Source of the DNA: Liquorilactobacillus hordei DSM 19519
GTDB taxonomy: Bacteria > Bacillota > Bacilli > Lactobacillales > Lactobacillaceae
Reading direction: 5' to 3'
DNA: 64,000 nucleotides
Assembly: GCF_019443985.1 (NCBI RefSeq)
Contig: NZ_CP049303.1
Span: 186,001-250,000 of the forward strand
Shown: piece by piece, positions 40,479-49,567 of the stretch
How positions within the stretch are numbered: the stretch's first letter is position 1
How the letters are laid out: each line of letters starts with the position of its first letter
The notes under the pieces: model-generated
The model's input: only the letters and a program-made list of their open reading frames with translations
Database searches by the model: none
What the model was told of the DNA's origin: nothing
Made by a program: the position numbers and the translations under genes

Positions 40479-40507
40479 AATATAATACCTATTGTGCTGA
40501 TTGTCAA
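40479..40507 (-). promoter_or_regulatory. glmS promoter
   Basis: On the minus strand a perfect TTGACA (40502-40507), 17 bp, then TATATT (40479-40484), about 95 bp before the start codon. The leader is too short and lacks the conserved core expected of a glmS ribozyme. Confidence 0.7.
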
Positions 40508-40562
40508 ACACTTAAACAAATATTGGTATATAAAAATTCATAACAAAAAATAAGTATATACC

Positions 40563-40609
40563 AAAAAAGGCATGCAGCTTTGTATAACCTTCAGCCGCAT
40601 GTCTTTTTT
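40563..40609 (-). terminator. Terminator of the mannitol operon
   Basis: On the minus strand AAAAAAGACATGCGGC pairs with GCTGCATGCCTTTTTT. It lies 16 bp after the mtlD stop codon and separates it from glmS. Confidence 0.85.
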
Positions 40610-40624
40610 AAGAAAGGGATCTCG

Positions 40625-41779
40625 TTATTTATTAGCAAGTGCCTTTTGATAAGAACTAACAATCTGTGTTACCAATTCATGATCATCCAATCCCGTTGTT
40701 TCCTTCACAACTTCCTCGATTGGTTTATCTGCAATTAATTTCTTCAATTCTTGACTTTCAGTATCATTAGGCTCATCAAAAGTATAAATCATCCCAACAG
40801 TTTCTAGTAATGCTTCATATGATAATCCTCTACCTTTTGCTTCACGAATTGGTCGAATGAATCGTTCGTCATATCCTAATTTACGAATTGGTGTTCTTCC
40901 AACTCTCGCAATATCATCAGATAGATACTTGTTCTCAAATCTGCCAATTATCTTGCGTTGGTATGCTTCATGACTTTCACGATCAAAGTTCCATTTTGCA
41001 ATCAACAAATCACCGGTCTCTTTTAAAACTCGTTTTAACTGTTCGAGAACTTGCTCATCAACGATTGCTGAGCCAATATCTGTGTATCCTTTATATTTGC
41101 CAGTATATGCAACTGTTGCGTGACCTGTATTTACAGAGAACAACTTACGTTCAATATATGGTTCCAAGTCAGGTGCATATTCAACACTTTCTAGTTTTAT
41201 TTCAGGTGCTTTCATCTGATGTTCATCAACAACCCATTCTTTAAATGGTTCAACTGATACAAACAATGGATCTTCATGCTTTTGTAAAGGAACAATCCGG
41301 TCAACAGCTGCATTAGGGAATCCAATCATCTCATCAGCATACTTCTGATCTTCATCAGCTAAGTGTGTGTATACTTCTTTCTTCAGATTCTGACTTCCAC
41401 CAATCATATTCTCACAGGCAATTACATCGACTTTATTCTGACTACCTGCAGCTTTTCTAGCAACAATTCCATCAGCTATCAGAGGTGCAATAAACTTCAG
41501 AATCTTTGGCCCTATTGCCGTTGTCACAATATCAGCATCAGCAATTGCTTGTACAACCTTTTCTGGATTCTTAGCATTGTTAATTCCACTAACATTAGTT
41601 ACTGTAATCTCTTTTTGAGATTCATCGGCTAACTGAATTGTATAGCTTTTTTTCTCGTTTAATGCATCAATGATTTTCTCATTGACATCAACAAACTTAA
41701 TTTCAAATCCATTAGCTGCAAGTGTTTCTCCAATAAATCCACGACCAATATTACCTGCTCCAAAATGTACTGCTTTCAT
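40625..41779 (-). CDS. mtlD: Mannitol-1-phosphate 5-dehydrogenase
   Basis: This 384-residue cytosolic enzyme interconverts mannitol-1-phosphate and fructose-6-phosphate with NAD. The N-terminus [20 protein letters not shown] is the family NAD-binding motif. The central [20 protein letters not shown] contains catalytic residues. It is the last gene of mtlA-mtlR-mtlF-mtlD and overlaps mtlF by one base (TAATG). The length is normal. Confidence 0.95.
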   Translation of the reverse strand: MKAVHFGAGNIGRGFIGETLAANGFEIKFVDVNEKIIDALNEKKSYTIQLADESQKEITVTNVSGINNAKNPEKVVQAIADADIVTTAIGPKILKFIAPLIADGIVARKAAGSQNKVDVIACENMIGGSQNLKKEVYTHLADEDQKYADEMIGFPNAAVDRIVPLQKHEDPLFVSVEPFKEWVVDEHQMKAPEIKLESVEYAPDLEPYIERKLFSVNTGHATVAYTGKYKGYTDIGSAIVDEQVLEQLKRVLKETGDLLIAKWNFDRESHEAYQRKIIGRFENKYLSDDIARVGRTPIRKLGYDERFIRPIREAKGRGLSYEALLETVGMIYTFDEPNDTESQELKKLIADKPIEEVVKETTGLDDHELVTQIVSSYQKALANK

Positions 41780-42234
41780 TATTTATCGACCTCTTTCAAC
41801 AAGTTTATAATTTCTTGTTCCGACTGCGCATCCGCAAGCTTTACAACATTATTAACATCGCTACAAAAAAGTGCTATCTGTGATAATAAGTTTAAATGTT
41901 CTCCATTTAAGCCTGCTATCCCAAAAACTACAGTTACAACATTTTCATTCTGACTATCCTCTGAAAAATCAACTCCCATTGGAATTTGAACAACAGAAAT
42001 TCCAGTTTTCTTAATGAATTTCTTTCCATCTTCAGTTCCATGAGGAATTGCAATAAAGTTCCCCATATATGTTGAAACATCATCATTTCTAGCAATCATT
42101 GATTCTACATATTCAGGTTCCACATCTCCACTATCTACAAGTAGTTTTCCTGCAAGTCGAATTGCTTCTTCTTTAGTTGCTACGTGCTGATTGAGCCTAA
42201 TCATACCTTTCTCTAGATCCATTTTCATCATCAC
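41779..42234 (-). CDS. mtlF: PTS mannitol-specific EIIA component
   Basis: This cytosolic phosphocarrier of about 150 residues moves phosphate from HPr to the EIIB domain of MtlA. The phospho-acceptor His lies in [15 protein letters not shown] near residue 61. Several ATG codons occur close together at the N-terminus (MMMKM), so the exact start is uncertain. The first overlaps the mtlR stop as ATGA. The order mtlA-mtlR-mtlF-mtlD is shared with other Firmicutes. Confidence 0.93.
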   Translation of the reverse strand: MMMKMDLEKGMIRLNQHVATKEEAIRLAGKLLVDSGDVEPEYVESMIARNDDVSTYMGNFIAIPHGTEDGKKFIKKTGISVVQIPMGVDFSEDSQNENVVTVVFGIAGLNGEHLNLLSQIALFCSDVNNVVKLADAQSEQEIINLLKEVDK

Positions 42235-44300
42235 TTTCCTTTCATTTCAATTTGTTCCAGAAATTGAGTAGCTATCAAATCACGAACTTGTTCCTGATTT
42301 CCCTTTTCAAAAATCCCCGTCGTAAAATTACTCATTACGATTGCTCCACTGACAGTCCCCATCAAGATATTTTGAAAATCTGTCATCGGGGTTGGTCCCA
42401 ACATCAAAAGTATCCTACTTACCTTAATAGGTGCCTGATCCATCGCCAACATATCAATCGGTTTTGTAAGGTCATAAATATTAAAAAAGGGGGTTTTCAC
42501 ATTGGAACTTGTGGCATGAATCAAAGCAATTGTTGCCCGTGGAATTCCAACTGGAGCCATTCGTATTCTCTTCAAGAGCTCTACTTTTACTTCTTCTTTT
42601 TTACTTGTAATCTTTTTTGAAATTGATTCAAGTATTAAATCCAACGTACTTTCTAAATCACCGTTACTATCAACCTTGGAAACTTCAACCGAATCTACAA
42701 GCTGATTTGCCTCTTTCACTTTTTGTGCCAATAACGTCAATGTTTCATGCCCGTTGTCATATACCGCATCTGTCAACTTCTTATTTTGCTCTGCTACATA
42801 CTCGCGACGTCCGCCAAGCTTTCTGATTAAAGATTTAACTTGTTGCACCTCTTCATCCAGTAACAGTGGACTTACTACCAAGTAGTTCCATCCGAAGCCA
42901 GGAAGACTCACGGTCGATAAGATTAGGTCATACTGACTAAGATCAACATTATTGAGCTCCGAAACTTTTGCTATTTTTACCGCATGAATCTCAGCTATTT
43001 CTCTTTGTAAGCGACTCTTCAAGATACTTGCTGTTCCAATTCCATTAGGACAAACAATCAAAGTCTTCATTTTCTGTATCTTTGAATCACTTGTATAGCT
43101 ATTCGCAAAATATAGCAATATCAGTTGTTCTTCCATCGTCGTAAAGGTAACTTCAGGAAATGCTTTCTTTAAAGCTCCTTGAATTGCCTTATATAGTTCT
43201 TGATATTGCTGACTAACATTTTCAAGTGTTTCAATCCTTGTATTCGGCAACTTAAGTGTATCGCTTTTCAGTAACAGGGTAATATGTTTGCTAAGTCTCT
43301 CAAATAAATCACGGTCACGACCAAAGTTCCATCCAAATGCATCTGAGACCCACTTAATCAATTCTTTGACATCGTATGATGCTTGTAAGTCATAATCATC
43401 TGACCAATTCTCAGTTGAAAAATGATAATCAAGACCCTTCAGCTGAACTGCCAAAAAATCAATTTCTCCAGATGTTATCTTCCCTTTTATCTCACTTCCA
43501 AATTTATCTAGTATTACTAAGACTTTCTGCCGATATTTAAATATTCCTTGTTGCTTTGTTGCAGAATAACTTTTGATAACCGTTGTCTTCATTCGTAGTA
43601 TTGATATTGCAACCAACAACACCCATTGAACTTCTTGGATATCAGACTTTGTATGGTGCTCGATCATTGCTTCTTTAAGAGCTGCAACACATTCAAATAA
43701 AATTTCTCGCGGTAACAAATTCAGGAAAAAGCTTTTGGCCGGTTTTTCATCAGTAGAATTCAAGTAGTCAAAGAATTCGTATTCATTGATCTCATTTGTG
43801 AGAATTCCACATAGGATCAGGCGTTTTTGCACTTCTTCACCTGTGATCTGAACACCTACAGATTTCTTTGCATCAATTTCTATCCCATACTCTTCCAAAG
43901 CCTTTGCAATACCTTTCAAATCTCTTTGTATCGTATTCTCACTGACTCCTAATGTAATGGCTAATGAAAATATCTTAATTGGTTCAGTTCCAAGCAAGAG
44001 CATACATACAACTGCTGCTTGCCTTTGGCTACTTGATAATGTAACCTCCTCAACCTGATCGTTTAATTCACTCATTAACTTCTTGCGATTTTCGTCTGAT
44101 CCATTCAGCCAGTAACGTCCATCATTACTTTCGATACTCAAACCATGTTGTGAAAGGTATAACTTCAATTCTGAAAATTCACGGTATACAGTTCTTCTAC
44201 TGATTACCAGTGAATCTTCAATCGCAGACATCGAAACACCCTCATCGCTTTTACATAGCTTTTGTAGAATTTTTTTCTGGCGCTCTGACAACAAAATCAA
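42231..44300 (-). CDS. mtlR: PRD-containing transcriptional activator of the mannitol operon
   Basis: This 689-residue regulator has an N-terminal HTH (LSERQKKILQKLCKSDEGVS) and a second Mga-like HTH. Two PRD domains (about 180-400) follow, then an EIIB-Gat-like domain with its Cys in LIVCPNGIGTASI and a C-terminal EIIA-Mtl-like domain with His in ALIHATSSN. Phosphorylation of these sites by HPr and the mannitol EIIs should control DNA binding. It lies within the operon it presumably activates, 16 bp after mtlA. An MtlR-type operator is upstream of mtlA. Confidence 0.92.
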   Translation of the reverse strand: MILLSERQKKILQKLCKSDEGVSMSAIEDSLVISRRTVYREFSELKLYLSQHGLSIESNDGRYWLNGSDENRKKLMSELNDQVEEVTLSSSQRQAAVVCMLLLGTEPIKIFSLAITLGVSENTIQRDLKGIAKALEEYGIEIDAKKSVGVQITGEEVQKRLILCGILTNEINEYEFFDYLNSTDEKPAKSFFLNLLPREILFECVAALKEAMIEHHTKSDIQEVQWVLLVAISILRMKTTVIKSYSATKQQGIFKYRQKVLVILDKFGSEIKGKITSGEIDFLAVQLKGLDYHFSTENWSDDYDLQASYDVKELIKWVSDAFGWNFGRDRDLFERLSKHITLLLKSDTLKLPNTRIETLENVSQQYQELYKAIQGALKKAFPEVTFTTMEEQLILLYFANSYTSDSKIQKMKTLIVCPNGIGTASILKSRLQREIAEIHAVKIAKVSELNNVDLSQYDLILSTVSLPGFGWNYLVVSPLLLDEEVQQVKSLIRKLGGRREYVAEQNKKLTDAVYDNGHETLTLLAQKVKEANQLVDSVEVSKVDSNGDLESTLDLILESISKKITSKKEEVKVELLKRIRMAPVGIPRATIALIHATSSNVKTPFFNIYDLTKPIDMLAMDQAPIKVSRILLMLGPTPMTDFQNILMGTVSGAIVMSNFTTGIFEKGNQEQVRDLIATQFLEQIEMKGK

Positions 44301-44316
44301 GGCTACATCATCCTTT

Positions 44317-46122
44317 TTACTTTAAATGTGCTACAACCGCATCATATTCGTCAGCTTCAAGCAAATTAGAAACACTTAAAATCTGAACATTTGTATATCT
44401 TAACTTAAGGTTCTTTTCTGCTTCCTTTGTTACAATAACTAAACGTTCCTTACTATCTTCAAGTTCATCTATTCCAATATTTTTAACTGGTGTCTTCCTA
44501 CCCGCCTTCTTTAAACGGTCTTTGAACATTGATGTTGCCATCGTAGCTGAACCTATGCGCTGATCATGGTGAATAAAATCAACTTCTTTAAGTACTGAAA
44601 AATCTATATTCTGCAAACCTAGTTCATCATTTGCATCTTCAGCAACAACATCTTTCTTTTCTTCACTTGGCGAAATCTGGTTCAAAACCTTTAAGTTAAG
44701 AACGACTTCATCGTATTTAGGACTGCTCAAGAAGTTATCAACTGAGATGTGCATTGCTCCAGGTGTCTTTTGCAATGCTCTTTCTGCTAATTCTTCTTGC
44801 GTAATAACGAGTAAACCATTTTCATCTTTTAGACGACTAATTGCAGTATTTGTAACAGGAATATCCGTAATACCAGCCTTCTTAACCTTATCTCTCAACA
44901 AGGAAGCCCCCATTGCAGATGAACCCATCCCAGCATCACATGCAAAAATAATTTTTTCAACATCTTCATATTTCTTGACTTGTTCTGTAGCACTTTGCCC
45001 GTCTGTAATTGCTGAGGATCCACCCTTTGATTCAGACTTCATTGCATCCATTTGACGTTGACGTGCTTCAAGATCATCATCATCAGTCATTGTCTTATCA
45101 GCTTTTAATATTACGGACGCAACAATAAATGACACAATTGCTGCAACCAAAACCCCGATCAAAATCTTCAAATAATTGCCCTTTGGAGTCATTAATAAGA
45201 TGGCAATGATTGAGCCAGGAGAAGCAGCTGCTTTTAACCCTGTGCCTAAAAGTTGGAAAGTGAATGTTCCGCTTATACCACCTGCAATAGCCGCAAAAAC
45301 TAATGCTGGTTTCATCAGAATATATGGGAAATAAATCTCATGAATTCCGCCAAAGAACTGAATAATTGCAGCTCCAGGAGCAGATGCCTTCGCAGTTCCC
45401 TTACCAAAAATCATAAATGCTAACAAGATTCCAATCCCAGGTCCTGGATTAGATTCCAGAAGGAACAAAACTGACTTTCCTGATTGAGAAGCCTGTTGGA
45501 TACCTAAAGGTACTAAGATTCCATTTCCAATCGCATTATTTAAAAACAAGATTTTCGCAGGTTCAATGAAAATATTTGCAAGGGGTAACATGTGAATAGA
45601 AATAATCCAATCTACACCCTTACTCATGAAGTTACTTCCAGCAGTCACAAGTGGATTAACTACAAAAACACCAAAAATTGCTAATATCATCCCTAAAATT
45701 CCACTTGAGAAGTTGTTGTAAATCATTTCAAAACCAGACTTGATTTTATCTTGGAATAATTGATCAAACTTTTTAATACTCCAACCACCAAGTGGTCCCA
45801 TAATCATAGCTCCTAAGAACATTGGTACACTTGAACCAACAATCACACCCATAACTGCGATTGCCCCCACAACTGCGCCACGCTCTTCATAAACCATTCT
45901 ACCACCAACGTATGCAATTAAAAGCGGGATCATATAATTAAGCATTGGACTAATTAATGTTGCTATTTGCTTGTTAGGAATCCACCCAGCCGCCATAAAA
46001 AGCGCTGTTATTAACCCCCAAGCAATAATTGCCGCTATGTTAGGCATAATCATTCCACTAAGAGTGGTTCCTAGTCTCTGAATCTTAGCCTTAAGCGAAC
46101 TTTTTGATTTCTTCATTTCCAT
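44317..46122 (-). CDS. mtlA: PTS mannitol-specific EIICB component with an extra EIIB-like domain
   Basis: This 601-residue protein imports and phosphorylates mannitol. The EIIC channel spans about residues 1-350, with the conserved GGIHEIYFPYILM. The EIIB domain (about 384-480) has catalytic Cys395 in FACDAGMGSSAMGA. A third region (about 505-601) resembles EIIB again (VDFIHHDQRIGSATMATSM), but His/Asp stand where the Cys should be. It is thus a second, apparently inactive EIIB copy in the position where E. coli MtlA has its EIIA. The EIIA function is supplied by mtlF. It is the first gene of the operon. Confidence 0.92.
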   Translation of the reverse strand: MEMKKSKSSLKAKIQRLGTTLSGMIMPNIAAIIAWGLITALFMAAGWIPNKQIATLISPMLNYMIPLLIAYVGGRMVYEERGAVVGAIAVMGVIVGSSVPMFLGAMIMGPLGGWSIKKFDQLFQDKIKSGFEMIYNNFSSGILGMILAIFGVFVVNPLVTAGSNFMSKGVDWIISIHMLPLANIFIEPAKILFLNNAIGNGILVPLGIQQASQSGKSVLFLLESNPGPGIGILLAFMIFGKGTAKASAPGAAIIQFFGGIHEIYFPYILMKPALVFAAIAGGISGTFTFQLLGTGLKAAASPGSIIAILLMTPKGNYLKILIGVLVAAIVSFIVASVILKADKTMTDDDDLEARQRQMDAMKSESKGGSSAITDGQSATEQVKKYEDVEKIIFACDAGMGSSAMGASLLRDKVKKAGITDIPVTNTAISRLKDENGLLVITQEELAERALQKTPGAMHISVDNFLSSPKYDEVVLNLKVLNQISPSEEKKDVVAEDANDELGLQNIDFSVLKEVDFIHHDQRIGSATMATSMFKDRLKKAGRKTPVKNIGIDELEDSKERLVIVTKEAEKNLKLRYTNVQILSVSNLLEADEYDAVVAHLK

Positions 46123-46163
46123 TAAAATTCCCTCCTTTTTACATCTTTATTTTACTTTCTTCC

Positions 46164-46177
46164 TGCAAGCGTTTTCA
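46164..46177 (-). promoter_or_regulatory. cre (CcpA) site of the mtl operon
   Basis: On the minus strand TGAAAACGCTTGCA matches every position of the consensus TGWAANCGNTNWCA except one W (G instead). It lies about 50 bp before mtlA, next to the promoter, where CcpA would block transcription. Confidence 0.75.
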
Positions 46178-46196
46178 AGATAAAGTAAATGCCATT

Positions 46197-46218
46197 AAGT
46201 CACAGAAACTTGTGCCAA
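46197..46218 (-). promoter_or_regulatory. Probable MtlR operator
   Basis: On the minus strand TTGGCACA, six bases, then TGTGACTT. This resembles the MtlR site of Bacillus species (TTGNCACA-N4-TGTGNCAA) apart from spacing and the last bases. It lies just upstream of the region where the mtlA -35 should be. Confidence 0.5.
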
Positions 46219-46368
46219 CTTAAGTTAAGGTTTTCACATGTAGTCTGTCATCCTACTCCCTCAATCAATCGCTTTTCTTTTACACTTTGAGAGACACCTT
46301 CATCTGTTCAGTCAAACTCTTATTTTTATATTTATTCTCACCAATGAAATTTTTTTGTAAGAGCTCTG

Positions 46369-46716
46369 TTATTCGCCATGTTTTTTTCCTCTGATAACGT
46401 GATCTACGTGATCCAGCATCTCATTTACAACGTCTAAAATATGTGGATCATCCAATTGATAATAATTAGACTTCCCTCTTTTCTCAGAGCTTACTAGCTG
46501 ATGTTTTTTCAGAATTGCTAGCTGATGAGAAACAACTGATTGTTCTAAATTCAACAAACTAACAATTTCATTTACATTCAATTCATCAGTTTCAAGAATT
46601 TTTAACATTTGTAATCTATTAGGATTACTTAATAATTTAAAAATTTTCTTTGCTTCTACTAAATGTTGACTATCAATTAATTTAAAATTGTTTTTTTCAT
46701 TCAATGAAGTCATCAT
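46369..46716 (-). CDS. ArsR/SmtB-family metal-responsive repressor
   Basis: This dimeric winged-helix regulator of about 115 residues has the HTH in [20 protein letters not shown] and the recognition segment [20 protein letters not shown], typical of ArsR proteins. The C-terminal helix carries Asp/His residues ([15 protein letters not shown]), as in the alpha-5 metal site of SmtB/CzrA-type sensors; no Cys pair is seen. It lies 34 bp after a CadD-family gene, so it probably represses the cad genes and releases them with Zn, Cd or a similar ion. AAAGG directly abuts the first ATG, so the start could be a few codons later. Confidence 0.85.
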   Translation of the reverse strand: MMTSLNEKNNFKLIDSQHLVEAKKIFKLLSNPNRLQMLKILETDELNVNEIVSLLNLEQSVVSHQLAILKKHQLVSSEKRGKSNYYQLDDPHILDVVNEMLDHVDHVIRGKKHGE

Positions 46717-46750
46717 CCTTTCTTATAAGAACACTTCTGTAACTCTAAAA

Positions 46751-47314
46751 TTAAAATAACGCTATTAAATGATTAATTAAACCACTATCCCAAAATACAT
46801 ATAGACCGATCAATATGTAACAGACTTTCATGAGCTTTTCTCCATGAGATTCCATAATTTCCGATACGATTGGAATATCTGATACTAATTTTATCAAAAA
46901 AACTGTCAAAACTGTCAATGAACCGATAAATATTAGTGTAATTAAAAAACTAGTTAGTTCTTCTCCAACAAGTACTGGTAAAAAAATTGACAAATTACTT
47001 CCTGCACAGACTGATAGATAAGTAATTAATACACTTAAAATTTGTGATTTATGAGCAGTGACTTTCTCATCGTCGTCATCATCATGAAGTGCCATATAAA
47101 TTGGTAATATGCCTAATACACCTAAAACCCATTCCGGTACAAAGGCTGATAAAATCCTCCCCATAAAGTAACTGATTGTCAGTAGAATTAAAGTTCCCAG
47201 CAAATAACCTAGCAAAACCTTCATCAACTCGAACTTCTTCAGTAAAAAAATTAGCATAAAGAAAAAGTCTAAATTAACACTAATAAATGTTAGACCTAAA
47301 ATAAAATAATTCAT
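46751..47314 (-). CDS. CadD-family cadmium resistance transporter
   Basis: This 187-residue membrane protein has about five hydrophobic helices and the family N-terminus (LGLTFISVNLDFFFMLIFLL). An acidic loop DDDDDEK at residues 78-84 may bind metal, and YLSVCAGSNLSIFLPVL matches the CadD middle motif. Members confer moderate cadmium resistance in staphylococci and lactobacilli. It is divergent from a second CadD-family gene and probably co-transcribed with the ArsR gene. Substrate inferred. Confidence 0.82.
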   Translation of the reverse strand: MNYFILGLTFISVNLDFFFMLIFLLKKFELMKVLLGYLLGTLILLTISYFMGRILSAFVPEWVLGVLGILPIYMALHDDDDDEKVTAHKSQILSVLITYLSVCAGSNLSIFLPVLVGEELTSFLITLIFIGSLTVLTVFLIKLVSDIPIVSEIMESHGEKLMKVCYILIGLYVFWDSGLINHLIALF

Positions 47315-47338
47315 AAAAGCTCTCTCCTCAAATGTTTA

Positions 47339-47390
47339 TATTGACATATGTTGATATTAACATATATAATACACTTTATATTGATATATG
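47339..47390. promoter_or_regulatory. Divergent cad promoters with ArsR-type operator repeats
   Basis: On the plus strand TTGACA (47341-47346), 18 bp, then TATAAT (47365-47370). On the minus strand TTGCAT and TATTAT with 16-bp spacing overlap it. TATTGACATATG (47339) and TATTGATATATG (47379) are repeated exactly 40 bp apart. Between them lies the imperfect palindrome ATGTTGATATTAACAT (47348-47363). This fits binding of the ArsR protein encoded nearby. Confidence 0.65.
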
Positions 47391-47414
47391 CAAGATAGAT
47401 TTAGGAGGATTATA

Positions 47415-48023
47415 ATGCTTTCAACTATTTTAACCGCAGCTACCGCGTACATTTCTACGAGTATTGATTATTTAGTTATTCTGATGCTTATTTTTAGCTC
47501 TACAGGTAAGAAGCAACGTTGGCCAGTCTTTGTAGGAGATCTATTAGGCACAGGAGTTTTAGTAACCACTAGTTTATTTATTGCTTATGTACTAAGGCTT
47601 GTTCCACAGACCTGGATACTAGGATTATTAGGAGTAATACCTATTATTATGGGAATAAAGTTACTTGTTTTTGGAGAGAATGATGAGGAGGAGGCAATTC
47701 AAAAAGGACTTACTAAAAATGCGAGTATCATTTTGAATGTAGCCATAATCACAATTACTACTTGTGGGGCTGATAATATTGGAATTTATGTTCCTCTATT
47801 TGCTCAAAATGCAGTCTCTGACATAGTTGTAATACTAATTACCTTTTTATTTATGCTTAGCCTATTTTGTTATATTGGTTTTCTTTTGACTAGAATCCCA
47901 GTTCTAGCGGAATTTCTTGAAAAATATAGTCGCTATCTCACGGGGGTTATATATTCTGGATTAAGTGTATATATACTATGGGAAAGCGGAACGTTAACAC
48001 ACTTTTTCCCCTCTTATTTTTGA
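47415..48023 (+). CDS. CadD-family cadmium resistance transporter, second copy
   Basis: This membrane protein of about 202 residues begins MLSTILTAATAYISTSIDYL, preceded by AGGAGG; the longer frame from 47388 runs through the promoter and is rejected. Conserved parts include TSIDYLVILMLIFSS, the TTCGADNIGIYVPLF motif and an acidic loop GENDEEE. It is related to, but clearly different from, the divergent copy. The shared operator suggests both respond to the same metal signal. Cadmium or a similar divalent cation is the likely substrate. Confidence 0.85.
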   Translation: MLSTILTAATAYISTSIDYLVILMLIFSSTGKKQRWPVFVGDLLGTGVLVTTSLFIAYVLRLVPQTWILGLLGVIPIIMGIKLLVFGENDEEEAIQKGLTKNASIILNVAIITITTCGADNIGIYVPLFAQNAVSDIVVILITFLFMLSLFCYIGFLLTRIPVLAEFLEKYSRYLTGVIYSGLSVYILWESGTLTHFFPSYF

Positions 48024-48483
48024 TTTGCATTTAGAACTATCTTTAATTGAAATAACTACGCAAAGCTAAAATTATAGTAGGAAAGGTATGTCTTAGTAAG
48101 TGGATAAACCAATCTCAGATTAAGTGTATCCAATGCAGGAAAATGTCATCTAGTTTTGGGGGATATTTATTTATATTGAATAACATGTTAGCTAAGTTAT
48201 AAATAAATTTTGGTGGTTAGAAATTAAAAATTCTCAGTTTAGGTGGTGTACTAGTGAATAGCATGTCACCTAAATTTGGTTACAATAGATACCTATTTGT
48301 TTAACCCAAGTATATACAATATATATTTACTTATAATTCTAAATAGTGATATTAATCTCATACAAATCACTCATTTTTAAATTCAGATAACAATTCTTAA
48401 CCATTCCCTAAATTGTTTATCTACCTAAAATGAAGTATCATAGTGAAGTATGAAAACTTGTTAGTTATGAAGGAGAAGTTGTT
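48024..48483. repeat. Intergenic region with repeated ATTTAGGTGACAT-like motifs
   Basis: No gene is supported. A motif close to CCAAATTTAGGTGACAT occurs on the minus strand at about 48265-48281, in diverged form at 48144-48160, and inverted at about 48235-48251. TTTAGGTG and CACCTAAA form a 21-nt-loop hairpin. A second inverted repeat, ATTTATTTATA/TATAAATAAAT, lies at 48165-48208 with the palindrome TAACATGTTA in its loop. These look like decayed mobile-element ends or operators. Confidence 0.4.
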
Positions 48484-49311
48484 ATGTTTGACATTATAAA
48501 ATCAATTATTCTTGGAATAGTTGAAGGTATTACAGAATTCTTGCCAATCAGTTCTACAGGACACTTAGTTTTGGTCGATGAATTCATTAAAATGGAACAG
48601 TCAAAAGCTTTTGTAGATATGTTCAATGTTGTAATCCAGTTGGGAGCCATAATGGCAGTCGTTGTTATTTACTTCAACAAACTGAATCCATGGGCATCGC
48701 AAAAAAACTCACTTGAAAAAAAGCAAACTTGGACTTTATGGAAGAAAGTTATTATTGCAGTTATTCCTTCGATAATCATCGGTTTGCCATTGAATGATTG
48801 GATGGATTCGCATCTGATGAACTGGCTGGTTGTCTCAATTGCACTGATTTTTTATGGTATTCTCTTCATTGTGATTGAAAATCATAATGCACACATTCAA
48901 CCAAAGTTCTCAGACTTAAACACTTTATCGTACAAAACAGCGATTATTATTGGTTTGTTCCAAGTTCTTTCATTAATTCCTGGAACATCTCGTTCAGGTT
49001 CTACTATTTTAGGCGGTATTATGGTCGGAACATCTCGTTACGTAGCTGCAGAATTCTCATTCTTCTTAGCTATCCCAACAATGTTCGGTGCCTCCTTGCT
49101 TAAACTTTATAAGTATTTTAGTCATGGCGGAAGTTTAGCCGGGCTCCAAGGAATTATCCTTGCAGTTGGTGTTATTGTTTCATTCGTTGTAGCATATGTT
49201 TCTATCAGATTCTTGCTTAACTACATCAAGACCAAGGACTTCAAGATCTTTGGCTGGTACCGAATTGTCTTAGGTATTATTGTGATTGGATACTTCCTTA
49301 TTTTCCATTAA
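48484..49311 (+). CDS. uppP: Undecaprenyl-diphosphate phosphatase (BacA type)
   Basis: This 275-residue membrane enzyme recycles the wall-lipid carrier by dephosphorylating undecaprenyl diphosphate and gives bacitracin tolerance. The two catalytic motifs are [18 protein letters not shown] near residues 16-34 and [14 protein letters not shown] near 165-178. About eight helices are predicted. Start supported by GAAGGAG 8 nt upstream. It is monocistronic with its own terminator. Confidence 0.95.
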   Translation: MFDIIKSIILGIVEGITEFLPISSTGHLVLVDEFIKMEQSKAFVDMFNVVIQLGAIMAVVVIYFNKLNPWASQKNSLEKKQTWTLWKKVIIAVIPSIIIGLPLNDWMDSHLMNWLVVSIALIFYGILFIVIENHNAHIQPKFSDLNTLSYKTAIIIGLFQVLSLIPGTSRSGSTILGGIMVGTSRYVAAEFSFFLAIPTMFGASLLKLYKYFSHGGSLAGLQGIILAVGVIVSFVVAYVSIRFLLNYIKTKDFKIFGWYRIVLGIIVIGYFLIFH

Positions 49312-49351
49312 TAATGTAGAAGATTGCATGATAGATTTTAAAAATTAAAAC

Positions 49352-49393
49352 CAGAGAGGCTAAACCAAAATTTATTTTGGCTTAGCCTCTCTG
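49352..49393 (+). terminator. uppP terminator
   Basis: CAGAGAGGCTAAACCAAAA pairs with TTTTGGCTTAGCCTCTCTG around a 4-nt loop with one mismatch. It lies 40 bp after the stop codon. Confidence 0.8.
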
Positions 49394-49567
49394 TTCATTT
49401 TGGATAAACTTGTTTCCGCTACCTTTAAAAGCATTAATAAAAAGGAACATATCTCCATCATTTGACTCAAATAACAACATTATTTCAGGTTAAATGAAAT
49501 TAAATCATTTTTAAATGAGCATGATGAATTTTACTATAATCAAAAAAAATTATAAACTAGATAGTGA

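Noticed and set aside
40383-40520. glmS ribozyme
   Set aside because: The leader is short and AT-rich, with a normal promoter about 95 bp before the gene and no conserved ribozyme core.
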